The position numbers and the translations under genes are program-made. The notes beneath the pieces were generated by a model. It did not search any database and was not told where the DNA came from. It saw nothing but the letters and a program-made list of their open reading frames with translations. Shown piece by piece: positions 11,441 to 23,631 of a stretch of 64,000 nt of DNA; the first letter of the stretch is position 1; the number at the start of each line of letters is the position of its first letter. Source of the stretch: Acanthopleura granulata (lineage: Eukaryota > Mollusca > Polyplacophora > Chitonida > Chitonidae); the NCBI GenBank assembly GCA_016165875.1, contig JABBOT010000007.1, positions 11,000,216 through 11,064,215 on the forward strand, read 5' to 3'.

Positions 11441-14400
11441 CCTATGTGCAGTAATTTAACATATACTGACTGCAATATAACACGTTAAAATCAACTTAGA
11501 ATTGCATATATGCACTACTTGCAAAGGTTTATTAATTATACAAAACAATAATTAGCTTTGGACAGTACTCTTTGTGTCAGAGTTTAAAATTTTGAATTTT
11601 CTCTGACTCTTGCTTAATTTTACCATCCAGCGCGTGTCTTGAAATATATTAAATGAGTTTCGAAACAATTCCAATATATCAACTGCATCTCCCATATAAA
11701 ATGGGATGCTCACTAATGCAGACATACATGAATAGGCCAATATAATGTCCGCATGCATGTATAGCAAATTTAAGACAAGCTTCATCAAGGACCCTATATG
11801 TGCTTTGCCAATCAGTACGAAGAATTAAAGACGTTAAGAATTACTCTTAACTCTAATTACTCTTATAAGATTCTATAATCGACATATCCTGGTGCTGCCT
11901 GTTGTACAAATTCATCACCAGAACAGACACTTCTTTTGATCACTGGCTTAGTTCACTTGCACTGTGTTTTTGCAATCCCTTTGGCTTGGCGATCACATAC
12001 GTATAGAGACCTCGTACACAACCTTGACCAATACGAGGGAACTCTTGAATGGGGTGAAATGGTGTAATATTTATAGAAATTCTTTAACTTATTCCGCCCA
12101 TGAGGAATTATAAGAAATCGAAAATTTCTTAATCATCACTCATATAAGAATGTCTTATATAAGGATATCAAGCTCAGTTACAAGTAATTATATACCCATT
12201 GAGCGCATGTACATGTATGATTGGACTTGTGAGGAGAGTCCAAATTTCAAGAACAAACTTAAAGTCGAAAGTTGACCACTTTCTCACAACTTCTTTTTTC
12301 ACTGTGACTCCAAAATAGAGTCTTTGAGGTATGAAATGTGTGGACAGGGTGAGCCATTCTAAACTATCAATGACATCTGATAAATTGCAGTTAACATTAT
12401 TGCATTTTGGAGGGGGGATGGCATATAAGTTAATTGTCTAACAGAGATAAATTGACAATTAAGAGGTGGGATTGCACTGTCTAAGTCTGACCATGCAAAC
12501 CCTGTTATGGTTTTGGTCTCTAAGCTGTACAGTGTTTTATATTTTATTTCGTATATACACCAAAAGTGTTCCAGGTAAATTGTTTCGGAGATGTCCTGTC
12601 GCAATTTAGCCCAACTGATGAAGTCTGACTAGTTTTATGTGGCTCTGTGCATAATGTCAGAGCTTAAGAAACATCATTTCATATTCAATGTATCTCAGGG
12701 TATCTGTTGGTGAAAAGAAATCATCTGTACCGCGCATGGACGATAAAAATGTAATCAGCGTCAACTGGGCCATTCATAAATGGCTCAGCCCACTCCGGCT
12801 GCACATGGGAATTTAATTAAGAATCAGCTTTTAGTGATACAGTTGTCATGAGGAACATATCAAAATAGGTTTCATTCTCGAATTCAACGCTGAGCGATAA
12901 AAATAATGAAGCCAAAATATTGACCACTGACCCAGTATTGGGTGTATTTGTGCATGGGGTCGCCATTTTATTATCAATGTATATATGATGGTACATCTTG
13001 TGATGAAAAAAAAAAAAAAAAAAAAAGAAAAATCATTAGCAATCCCGATATTACCCCACAGTGCTGTTTTGGGGGTAATTTAGCCTAAATACTGACCCGT
13101 TCTTTAACGGATTTTGTATTTTCTTGGAACGTAAGAATTATACCATTTTATATAGCATTGTATCTTTTGGTAAAACAAATCATCCTCGTACTCGACAAGA
13201 CCAATAAAAAACAAAACGTGCGTTAACTGTGCTGTTCTCCATTTCCTTAAGCAGTACATTAAAGCCGTTTATGACTACTGTGCTCTGGTGTCGCACTTAG
13301 GAAGGAATCGCCAGTTTGGAGACTGAATCTAATATGAGTAGATGACGGGACAAAATAATTTCTTAACACCTTGACATCAGCACTTCGATAAATATTTTCC
13401 GAAAGTTGAAACTTTCGAGGAATTTTTACGAGCAACACCCTCAAAGAATACTTAGGCTGGCACAATTTAATTAGACCAAGTGTCAAAAGTAACTTGTACC
13501 GGGCATGAATGCTTCGGCACCATATAGGCAAAATATGTGTAGCCTATTTGCTTATAGTTTCTATTGCTCCTGCATTTGACTCTCCAGTAGAGTAACATCT
13601 GCGCCTCTGAACTACGTTGATTGATAGGCTCTGATAACCGCTTCTGTAGATCGGAACTTTCCGGATTTTCCTCCGGAAATGTCCGCAGGTCTCCGAAAGA
13701 GCACGTGGGTAGCCAGCTCTGGCGGGGGATTTTGACATGTGTCCTTGATGTCTGGAAGCATCTGAGGCTTACAGCGAAACAAGTGGACATATGCCGTTTT
13801 CATCCGCTGCCTTGGATCGTAGCATTCATCGGTAAGTATTAAAGCTACAAATGCAGCAGTTTTGGTGAAAACTGAAATCCGTCTAATTTGCAACTTTGAA
13901 AGTGAACTGCATTGCCGAGACAATATACTGGAACATCCTTGTATGAGCATGAATTTGAGGCTGTTTCCTCGAGGTCGTTCCGTCGAAGTTCTGCATTGTT
14001 ACGACGTACACCGTGACGTGCATGAAATGAGCTGAAAATAAAGTGTATGGCCATTCTTGCAATTGCCTGGAGGTCATGCACTTGAAATGTGTAATTTGTA
14101 AAGAATGGGTTGATTTTCCGATGTTCATTGAGAAAAGGACATTTTTCACCCTACCACGTGATATCACCCTCATCCTTACTGCTGCCGAACTCTGTATTCT
14201 TAAATTTTGTGTCGTCAAGATAGAGTAGCTAGCAGACAGAGAGTGCTATGGGTTATCCTAGTGTGTTCTAGAGACGTATTTCTCAATACCGGTAAGCTCA
14301 CATCTAATTCATTAGGCCAGTAAGCCCTATTATCCAGAATATTACCCGGTACTGTCTTTATGCTTTTCACTTGAAATATGACTTCCACACTGCAGTAACT

Positions 14401-16580
14401 GGATTAACTACTTAGACTTCTCAACATCAAGCGACAAGCGACTAGGATATCACCAAAACGCTACAGAGGTGGTACTGGGACAAAGTCAACTATCAAAGGT
14501 CATTGACACTTGATCCCATGTTTGCTGTCATCATATGTTGGAAAACTGGTGTGGATGGCGGAACAGTTTTACTTTTTGCATTGTCATTATTCTGATAGAT
14601 TTCATGATAATCCCATTTTTTTGAGACAAATTCTCCAAAAAAATGAAATAATGAGTTCCAATGCATGCGGGAGGAAAAATGACGTGTGAACAGTGATGAG
14701 AAGCAACAAGTAGGAATCAACTGCGGGTGGCCTAATGCATCGTGGACGAGAGGTGGTAATGGTAGTGTTAGATTTAGCTTGATTAGAGATTCTGAGCTTT
14801 GAGACTATTTTTACCATAACGGGATGGTAGATGACTTAACTTTCTAGCATACTGAAATCATGCGTGGGCCAAATAAACGAAAAGAAAATGTGTGTGAAGT
14901 TTCAGTATCCAGCTACACATACATATATGTGTGATGTAAACACCTACAGTTAAGTCAGGAAAACGATATAGAACTGGTATCAGGATGGTCTCTGACTGGC
15001 TATGATGAGAGAACGGTACATGTATGTTCAGGCTTAACATGCCCAGACAGTTAAGCCGGAGGTTAGGTTGGGTTTGGTATATTTATTCAAGGGCGAGCAA
15101 GGCAGCAGTATTCAACTTAGGAAATTCTTCTCTGCACCGGCAAGCAATCAGCACTGATTCTGTGGTGTTAAAATTTGAGAGCTATATTAGTGTTAAACTC
15201 TCATCATGGTGGAATTCTGTCTCCACTGTCAGCCAATGAGCATTGGTTTTGTAGTGTTAAAATTTATGAGATATAAAACTCTCATCACGGTGTTTAAGGT
15301 CAAACAACTTGAATTAAGGTAGGCCTAATTCAGATGAAGTCAGCTACCTGTATGAATATTTAATCGGTGAACTTAGCATCAGTCTTAAGGCTTATTGCTT
15401 AACATGTAACTGTGCCCTAGCTATTAAACTGAAGTATAATTCCTAATGATATTGACATGTATAGAATGTATTATCCAGGTGGCGACATTCCTCTGTAAAC
15501 GGATACCGCTAATGACAGGGAGAATGTTGTTCCGTGTGTGATTCGCCAGTGTGAGACCAGCTCCTTGGTAAAGGTTTGTGAGGCTAGTGTGCGATTTGTC
15601 AAACAGTAAACTTACCTTCAGGCATGTCAGGCACAAACAGAACCAGTAAAGGTAACCAACTTTTAACGTACACTGCTATGGTCTTGACAAGCCTATGTGC
15701 TTCATAGATATCTGAATGATTCAAGTGTTTCCTCTTGTATTAGTATTAATATCATATATTATTATTTGTTTGAGTACACATTCAGTAGGTCTGCGAAGTT
15801 CGATGGCAGTAATCGGATATTCCAACGATCACGCAAAAACTTGAAATCTTGTTGACTTCATGTCATGCATTTCTCTGTGGTTTCGATCTTTATTGCGTTG
15901 CCCTAGTAACTGGTATTACAAAAAAGTGTCATTTGACAGAATTACATCCACACTGGTAGAGCAGTGTGTGAATGTCACAGTTTAGACCACCAATCCATTG
16001 ACCTCTGACCTGTGACCAAGCAGGTCATATACATATGCATGATTGAATACAGTTCTGAATCTCTGGTTGGCTGGCCCATCGCTTTAGGTGGCTAGCAGCT
16101 ACCTGGACCTGATGCAATCAAATGGTTTCTCCAGGTAGACTTCAGGTGCTTCGATGCCATGGAAATAACACTTGCGTGCTGTGTAAAACGCACCAATGTA
16201 ATAAATATTATGGACGTGTATGTACACGTAGTAATTTTTTTTTTATCCAAATTGGCGTTATTGCAGTGTGGAAAATTATTTTCTCTTGTAAACGTAATGT
16301 AACGTCAATTTTAATTTTGTTTTTTTTCTTTTTTTCTATTGATGGGAGTGGGACATCTGCGAATTTTCCTCTCCCAACAAGTGTGGCTGAAGTGAATTAG
16401 GTCTTCTGCGTCAAAAGTCCTTTGTCACAAAACGTCAAACACGTTGTGTGGAACAGATTTATTTATGACGTATGTGGTCTACTCACTGTAAAGTTGTGCT
16501 GTTGATGCTATAGTACAACCTTCAGCTTCACTAAAATAATGTCACATGTCCCGCTTCGGACTTCTGCCAGTGTCCCATTT
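11441..16580. other. Five-kilobase stretch without a supported gene
   Basis: Contains an A21 run at 13006-13026. A GC-richer patch at about 13586-13830 ends in a strong plus-strand donor (ATCG|GTAAGTATT), but stops interrupt every plus frame after the nearest acceptor; it could be a non-coding or 5' untranslated exon. Elsewhere I saw only short frames and no recognised repeats. Confidence 0.35.
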
Positions 16581-16756
16581 TACCCAGTACTTCAGAATAT
16601 TTCACTTCTATGAAAATGGCCAGCATTTCAGTGCATGGGAATTAAGAAACCAAGCAAAGAGTGGGGAAACCTACGGCCATCTGTTGGGGTGCTGGTAGAC
16701 TGTCGCTGACCTAATGGGAGGAAGCCAGCATGAGCTGGATTTGAACTTGGCTAAAC
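16581..16756 (-). mobile_element. SINE-A copy, diverged and 5'-truncated
   Basis: Recognisable blocks on the minus strand are CAGAATATTTCACTT, GGCCAGCATT, CATCTGTTGG, AGGAAGCCAGCATGAGCTGG and ATTTGAACTTGG. It is more diverged than most copies and lacks the tail repeat and the tRNA-like head. Confidence 0.75.
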
Positions 16757-16825
16757 CTTTGCCCCCTCAAATTTTTAGCCAGCATGCATTTATAGCCTGT
16801 ATCAAGTACATTTAATATTTTGTAT

Positions 16826-16985
16826 TACCGTAGAATGACCAAAAATTTTTGCATCAAAAAGTACATGTTTTAGGTGCAGATTAATAATGATACAAAATAT
16901 AAGTTTTGGTGCTGAAAGTAACATTTTTCCTGTAGGAAATCATCCTAAGTACCAATTAAACTTCAAAAAACATACTTAAATTAAT
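16826..16985 (+). mobile_element. MITE-1 copy, partial
   Basis: Starts with GTAGAATGACCAAAAATTTT and shares with the 32428 copy an internal block (TGCTGAAAGTAACAT, then GGAAATCATCCTA). The opposite terminus is not clear, so it is probably a half element. Confidence 0.55.
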
Positions 16986-17289
16986 TACAATCTAACCTGG
17001 CTGGCTGGGAATGGGTGGTGACTGACTTGTTAATGCTGTAGTGTCACAATCAAAAGGACACTGCATGCCTGTAACTGTATGAAATTTAAGACCAGGAATT
17101 TTTGGATTCTCTTGCTGTCATTGTTCATGTGGCCAAAGAAACAGTAAGCGAATGATAAGACTTGTGTGGCCGTTTAGTGCTTCCTAATGTTCGGTGAAAT
17201 GTTCATATATTTAGATGTCTTCCATCAAAAACAGGGTATGAACATCTGTACAGCACATGCAGGAAAGTGTCAATCAGCTTATTGGTTTA

Positions 17290-18215
17290 AATTGACATCA
17301 GAGGTCATACTTTATTTCTGAGAACACCTCAGAGGTCATAGATCATTTCTCAAATCATGTCTGAGGTCATAGTTCATTTCGCAGGTGGTGTCAGGTCAAA
17401 TATCATTTCTCAAATGATGTCAGAGAGCAGAGATCATTTATCTTGTGACATGTCAGGTCATGGATCATTTCTCAGATGACATCAGAGTTCCCACTCCTTT
17501 CTCAGGTGATGTCAGGCATCAGTGATCATTTCTCAGGTGATGTCAGAGATCATATACATGTGTCATTTCTCAGGCATGTCGGGTGACATCAGAGGTCATT
17601 GATCATTTCTCAGGTGATGTCTGAGAACATATATCATTTCTCAGGTGACGTGAGAGTTCGGGTAAATTATTTATTAGGTGATGTAGTAGGTCATACATGT
17701 ATATCATTTCTTGGGTGACATCAGAGATCACCTGTATAACAGTTATCAGGTCATGTCGGAGATCAAAGATCATATCTCAGGTGATGTAAGAGATCATATG
17801 TCATTTCTTGGGTGACATCTGAGATCACCTGTATAACAGTTATCAGGTCATGTTTGAGATCAAAGATCATATCTCAGGTGATGTAAGAGATCATATGTCA
17901 TTTCTTGGGTGACATCACAGATCACCTGTATAACAGTTATCAGGTCATGTCTGAGATCAAAGATCATATCTCAGGTGATGTAAGAGATTATATGTCATTT
18001 CTTGGGTGACATCAGAGATTACCTGTATAACAATTATCAAATCATGTCAGAGATCAAAGATCATATCTCAGAGGATGCAAGAGATCATATATCATTTCTT
18101 GAGTGACATCAGTGATTACATAAAGATCATTGATCAGGTGATGTCAGAGGTCAGAAGTCCTGTGTCATTCTCAGGTGACGATTCAGAGGTCGTACATCAT
18201 TTCTCTTGTGACGTC
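17290..18215 (+). repeat. GATCATTTCTCAGGTGATGTC-type tandem array with 97-bp higher-order unit
   Basis: Nearly a kilobase built from alternating AGATCAT, CATTTCT(C/T)(A/G)GGTGA and TGTCAGAG blocks about 25-33 bases apart. From about 17700 these are organised into a 97-base higher-order unit: CCTGTATAAC recurs at 17731, 17828, 17925 and, slightly altered, 18022. The flanks are more irregular. A frame runs through part of it but is repeat-driven. Confidence 0.9.
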
Positions 18216-18674
18216 AGACATTGGCATAATTTTTCCCATTATGCTGAGTCCTTTAATTCCGCTGTGCTTAACAGTCCAGGAAGGTTAAGGAGCAAAGAGT
18301 TACTTGTACGAGATTTTGGGAAAACACTTGAGGTGTCGGCATGAATAATTGATAGAAATATAAATTGCTCATGTAAGGTATCCACCCTGACATGTACACC
18401 AAGTATAGGATTCTCTGTAACGTTCTGTGGTTGTCAGCATTATCTGAGCCAGCCAGTGGATATAAAGGCCCAGGCTGAACTAAGCATATACACAGGCATG
18501 TGAACAGCAAATGAAGGGCGGAAATAAGATTTCAATATTTCAACATCCACAACCATTTGAGATGGCGTCAAAGATGCCACTGACATGAAACACAGCACAC
18601 ATTTGCTATTTTAGTTTCAATTAGATTGACAGTTTGAACTCCATTACTTCATAATAAAGTATCATTCCGAAAAA

Positions 18675-18936
18675 GACCACCTTGGTGGCCTGGTGGTTAG
18701 TGAGTCTGCCGCAAGGTTGAGAGATCAGGGTTCAATCCCGGGTCGGGTCATGCTGAAGAGTTTAAAAATGGTACTTGTTGCTGCTGCGCTTGGCGCTCAG
18801 AACTGAGAAGTTAGAGCAAGAAAACAGGACTGATGGGTCCGGAGGCAGTATAATGTGACTGGGTGGGGTGTCATGTCTGGTGTCTTTGGCATGATATTCC
18901 AGTGGCGGCATGGGCTCTCCCTGCCACAAGAAGACA
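18675..18936 (+). mobile_element. SINE-B copy, full head and body
   Basis: The best SINE-B copy. A tRNA-like head has a box-A-like GTGGCCTGGTGGTTAGTG and a clear box B, GGGTTCAATCCCG. The body follows with GGTACTTGTTGCTGC, TTAGAGCAAG, AATGTGACTGGGTGGGG and GGCATGATATTCCAGTGG. No poly-A tail or target duplication was found at the right end. Confidence 0.85.
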
Positions 18937-19235
18937 TAGTACATATACATACCAAGGATTCCCCTTCGTAATATGACTGAACGATTGTTAAGTACAAGGT
19001 AAAGTTACCTCATGCATACTTAAATACATACACGTTCCTAAAGACCAATGTTAAAGAAAAAGTCCAGGATGGGCACAACCTGACTGTAAAAAAAATAAGG
19101 TAGGTGGATTGATTAGGATTTTTTTGTCTTATTTTAATGGAAAAAGAAAGGGATATTAAAGAAACTGACATGAAGATAAAAAGAAAATTTGCCTTCAAAT
19201 CCTTAGAGCACGTGGATCCTTCTGCAATTTGCCTT

Positions 19236-19414
19236 GCGAGACTCACGAGTGGCTTCCTCTCCAGGCTGTATGTGAAAAGGTCTGAAAGCATCCTGCGGAT
19301 GGTTGTGGGTTTCCCGCCGGCTCTGCCCTGTTTCCTTACGCCATAATGCTGGCCGCCGTCGTATAAGTGAAATATTCTTGAGTATGGCGTTAAACACCAA
19401 TCAAAAAAAAAAAA
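19236..19414 (+). mobile_element. SINE-A copy, 5'-truncated
   Basis: Begins in the body (GAGTGGCTTCCTCTCCAGGC) and carries GGATGGTTGTGGGTTTCCC, GTCGTATAAGTGAAATATTC and TTGAGTATGGCGTTAAACAC before an A12 tail. The variant GTATGGCGTTAAACACC tail matches the copy at 8484, so the two may belong to one subfamily. Confidence 0.9.
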
Positions 19415-21089
19415 TATTAAAGGGAAAAAATAGATACACTGAATTTCACGTCAGATTTAGCATTTTCCCAGAGACATACTTTGTCTAGATTTACAGAATA
19501 GGACCACTGGGTCACTTAAGAGTTTTTGTGTGAAGGTTGATTAATTTCTTACCAGAAAAAATTAAGTGCTCTTCATCAAAAGTATGATCAAAAGTATGAT
19601 AGTGTTACACAGTAAACTTATGTGCATATGTGCATTTGTGCTGGTTTTAATTGTCATCAAATAGTATTCTCTTGGTATATTCTGTCAACCCTGTGAACAG
19701 CCCATTAAGGCACACTAAAACAGTCTGTTGTGTGAATGGGTTTATGTAAACAAAATCATATACTTGTAGGGTTATGTATATATGTATGTACATGTGGCTT
19801 GAAATGTCTCCAGTTGTAAGAATTGAAGAACGGCGACCCTACGTACTGTAGAAGTGACAATTGCTCTGAGAGCATCTCTCTTCCAGTGGTACAGTGATAA
19901 GGGCATGTGAAAGAGTGTAGAATAGGTGTGAAAATATGAGGCAGTGTTGAAGCAGAAGACCCACTGATGCCAAGTCTAGCTGAAGGCACATTTTCTGATA
20001 ATGGAAACTTTGATTAGGAGGGATCGTGAGAAACTGCAAGCTGATAACGCCATTGAAGCCTGCGTTTTAGTGGGGCTTGGAAATTGACGACATCTCAGAC
20101 TACTTCGATCCAGACAAAAAATTCTTGGCTATGTAGTTTGCCTCGTTGTGCTAAATGATGTCATTGGTAAATGATGTCATCATGCTTCTGACCAATGAAA
20201 GAGGAGGGTTATGACTGTGCCTAATGGAGTTTCGAGAACCACTTTACAGAGCGACGAATAATAGAGTTATGCAACATTGGTTGACAGGGTCTACAAGTCT
20301 TCCCTTTTATAGGTTATCTGATTGTTGTAACGTGTTTTTTCTTTAGCATTGACCAATTCGTTTAGAGGAGTTTATGACATTGTGCATATTATCAAATAGC
20401 TACAGTCAAAGTGTTGTTTCCAGAAAACAAAGTAGCAGTATTAGTGAATATTCCCCAAGAATTGTACCAAAGAAGAAAAAGTTGAGAAAAGGAAGCCAAT
20501 ATTGCAATGGATACAAGTTTCTGAAATTTCAGAGAATGAGTCCCAGAGTTTGTGTGAAAAATACAGAACATCTGTTTGGTGAAAGAATGAAGAAGATGCA
20601 GGAAAATATAAGGATTCGTGGAAAATCAATACACAGCAAACCTCCTGTGTCAAGAAATGGAGAACTCTTGTTGCCTGCCGAAAACTTTCTTTGAAATGTG
20701 TAATGTTGATAACTTGACAGTCTGTGTATAGCTGTGGCCTCTGACAGTGTGATAGAAGATCGTAGAAGGCCGTACATGTAGTTTTGACTCCATGCCAAGA
20801 GAATGTGGCTGCCATTGGTGTGAAAAGCCAGCATTGCCCCATGGGATTTGAACGGTGACCAATCCAACCTAAGTAAGCTTGTGGCTGTGATGTGGGATTA
20901 AGGTGAAAGATGTATGCCATATATCTACATGTAGAGAACAGGGAAATGCCCATGTTTGATTTGTTCACACAGATGGGAATAAACCTGTCAGTGGGTTGAA
21001 AGGATTTCGCGACTATGCTGATATAAAGCTGACATCTTTAGAGGTGTTAACCAGATTGCCAGCTCTGCTGGTCACTCAATATACAGTTC
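19415..21089. other. Non-coding, nothing recognised
   Basis: Longish frames exist on both strands near 20374-20968 but overlap each other, lack a splice partner and show no recognisable motif. A direct ATGATGTCAT pair lies near 20155-20180. Confidence 0.35.
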
Positions 21090-21560
21090 AGGAATTTAAA
21101 ACTGTCCATATACAGGCCAAGATTTTACAGATATACAGGTCAGGATTTTAGGACTGTTTTATAGGTCATGATTTTGGGACTGATATACAGGTCATGTTTT
21201 TAGGACTGATATACAAATCAGGATTTTAGGACTGATATACAGGTTATGTTTTTAGGACTGATATACAGGTAATGATTTTTGGACTGATATACAGGTAATG
21301 ATTTTTGGACTGATATACAGGTAAGGATTTTAGGACTGATATACAGATCAGGATTTTAGGACTGATATACAGGTCAGGATTTTAGGACTGATAGACAGGT
21401 CAGGATTTTAAGACCGATATATATATACAGATCAGGATTTTTGAAGTAATAAACAAGTCAAGATTTTAGGAGTGTTGTCACAGTTAATTGCTAACACTTC
21501 AGGCCTGACATGTACGCATCAGATTTTAGGACCCGCAATATACAGGTTAGGATTTTACAA
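21090..21560 (+). repeat. 26-bp minisatellite, about 12-16 copies
   Basis: Unit near GGACTGATATACAGGTCAGG plus ATTTTA. The centre (21170-21420) is regular and both ends degrade. Variants replace GTCAGGATTTTA with GTAATGATTTTT or GTCATGTTTTTA, and neighbouring copies share variants. It ends about 190 bases before a candidate exon. Confidence 0.9.
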
Positions 21561-21745
21561 TGTAGGACTGCTGTGCCTATGTACATGTACAGTACCCTTT
21601 GTTTGCCTTGTTTTACCTTAGAATAATATCAGAACTCGGACTGGAATGAAACAACTGATGTCTTACACACTCCTGAAGGAGAAGATGTGAATTAATTACA
21701 GGTGTGTTCAATGACTGCCATACATTTATGACATATGCTGGGCAG

Positions 21746-21896
21746 AACTAAGAAGTGGTCATGGTTGGTTGTAGGAGATGACAGGAGAATTGTGGAGTAC
21801 GAGAAGGCCATGTCACGAACAGCTGACAGAATTTTTCACCATTTAGAACAGTTGCTTTTTAAAGAACAGACAGCTTTAAAGAAGACATTGCCAGAC
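21746..21896 (+). CDS. Candidate internal exon 2 of the unrecognised split gene
   Basis: Flanked by an AG acceptor (TATGCTGGGCAG) and a consensus donor (CCAGAC|GTAAGC). It starts with one base completing a split codon and then has 50 codons, ending in phase 0. The peptide runs from TKKWSWLVVGDDRR through EYEKAMSRTADRIFHHLEQL to LKKTLPD. The middle looks like a charged amphipathic helix or short coiled coil (HHLEQLLFKEQTALKK). The one-base start matches the phase-2 end of the exon at 806, and the phase-0 end matches both 23145 and 32192. An alternative acceptor (GGTTGGTTGTAG at 21774) would give a shorter exon in another phase. Family unknown. Confidence 0.45.
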
Positions 21897-21929
21897 GTAA
21901 GCATTTGTGTGCACGTATATATTTGAACT

Positions 21930-22130
21930 ACTGTAAATGGCTTAATATTTTGTCCATGACTAAGCGAGTTGGTCTTTTTTTTCTGAGGGTTTGAATATTG
22001 TGTGGACAGTAAGATGATAATTCGTAGTGGAAAAATGTAACCTTTTTATGACGTTAATTTGCAAAAAGGTAAAATGTTGTTAATCAAAAAATGCTCTTTT
22101 TGGGGATGAAATTTTTAGGTCATTTACAGT
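21930..22130 (-). mobile_element. MITE-1 copy
   Basis: Bounded by ACTGTAAATGGCTTAATATT at the left and the inverted AAATTTTTAGGTCATTTACAGT at the right. On the minus strand the order of internal blocks (CCTAAAA, a GCATTTTTT-like block, AACGTCATAAAA) matches the copies at 32428 and 53390. About 200 bases, no coding capacity. Confidence 0.7.
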
Positions 22131-22587
22131 TTGTTTTGAGTTGTATACAAAATGGCAATGGGATTTCATCAGGGAGTTTTGTACACGTACATTCATTATA
22201 ACGTGTGAATAATAAAAATGTAGAAGGTAAATTGTAATTGGGGTTGACCTACCGTATAGTTAAATTCTCCCTGAAAAGTTTCTTTTGTGTAAATGATACC
22301 TTTGATGCCAACATTTAATTTTTTCTGAAAGGAAATTATTCAAAATAAAAAAAAAAAAAACCCAAAAAACAAAAAAAAAAACAAAGTCTTAAGTGGCCTA
22401 ATGAGGTGGTTGAATCAGTCAAAATGATATCACTTGATAAAAGCTTTATGTTCAGTGAAAAACAGTATAATGTACCCACATACATTTAGTTCTGAAATTG
22501 ATAAAGTGTGATAATGCTATACATATTTAAATATCCGGAGTCATTAAAATTGTTAACAGTTTATTTCACATGCACCTTGTTACGAAA
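22131..22587. other. Non-coding, A-rich runs
   Basis: Contains interrupted A runs at about 22345-22385. No gene or intact repeat recognised. Confidence 0.4.
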
Positions 22588-22706
22588 CATACACATATAC
22601 ACACACACATACTACATACACATATACACACACACATACTACATACACATATACACACACACATACTACATACACATATACACACACACATACTACATAC
22701 ACATAA
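22588..22706 (+). repeat. 27-bp CA/TA-rich minisatellite, four copies
   Basis: Four nearly identical 27-base units of TACTACATACACATATACAC plus ACACACA. Because 27 is a multiple of three, two plus frames stay open and encode threonine/histidine/tyrosine repeats; these are not evidence of a gene. Confidence 0.92.
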
Positions 22707-23144
22707 ATTGCGTGATGTGAACATTCATATATGTATACCTATAAAAAGAAATTGTTTCAGAAATGTATGACGTTTTTCACTCTGGTTGTAATGTCACTCA
22801 TAAAGGAAACACTGCAAGTGTCAAAAATCTGGAAAATAGTGCAAAATGTTCAACAGTTTAAGTTAGGCCACATTTTGCCATGCAGTACGCATGTTATGTT
22901 GGAATCATAATACCATCACTGCATGAGCTTTTCTGTCAATTTGGCAAGAATCTATTTTCTTTGAGTAAAAAGCCTGCTATATCCAGGTTATTATATTAGG
23001 TGTGATGAAGCCAGTGTAGAGATGGTTATCGGAGATGGCACGCCTGGTCCATGCAATTCGAATTTCCGTCAGTAATTGCCCTTCGTAAGGGGCCAAGTAC
23101 ATCTCCCATGGGACTGTCCTGCTGTGCCGGTCTCTGGTTAACAG

Positions 23145-23251
23145 TTGGCGCTCAGCAAGCCATGGAGATCGGTGCCAGCTGTCTCGTTAACTGAATCGTT
23201 TTGCACGAGAGTGCCTTGTTCTGTTAATGCGGAGGATGTGACGGGAGCCAG
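23145..23251 (+). CDS. Weak candidate optional exon of the split gene
   Basis: After a moderate acceptor (GGTCTCTGGTTAACAG) 35 codons plus two bases are open, ending at GCCAG|GTGTAT. It would accept the phase-0 end of the exon at 21746 and deliver phase 2 to the exon at 25786. A stronger donor in the same frame (AATCAG|GTAAAG after 23312) would end in phase 0 instead and could join 32192 directly. The stretch looks richer in G+C than its flanks, and includes LSKPWRSVPAVSL. Neither version is confirmed and the region may be non-coding. Confidence 0.2.
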
Positions 23252-23631
23252 GTGTATATTCTGCATTATGGGTTACTGTCTGTCTACGGTGGCTCGATTG
23301 TGGGGGAATCAGGTAAAGTTATTGTTGTCCACGTCTTGTTGGGGGCTAATTATTGATTTCAACAGGATTTCATCTTTAGTTGTCAAAATGCACCTACGTG
23401 GATGTTGTAGTGTTTCAGGTGGGTGGAAATGTTTGTGAGCCACAGGATTTGTGCAGAAATACTTTGTGCAGTAGTTAATAAGGTTTTATATAAATGCTTA
23501 GCTGTGTAATTTATAATACTATGCATCCAAATGCTGTTAAGCCGTATACACATAGTTTAGTACATGTTTGGTACAGGTGCAGCTGTGGCTTTGGACAGGG
23601 AATTTAATAGTCTGTACTTCCCATGCACCTG

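Noticed and set aside
18675..18760. A tRNA gene
   Set aside because: Box A and box B are present but the cloverleaf ends are not, and the sequence continues into the SINE-B body shared with three other loci.
20441..20968. 175-codon minus-strand frame
   Set aside because: Overlaps other frames on both strands, no recognised motif, no matching splice partner; composition is like the surrounding intergenic DNA.
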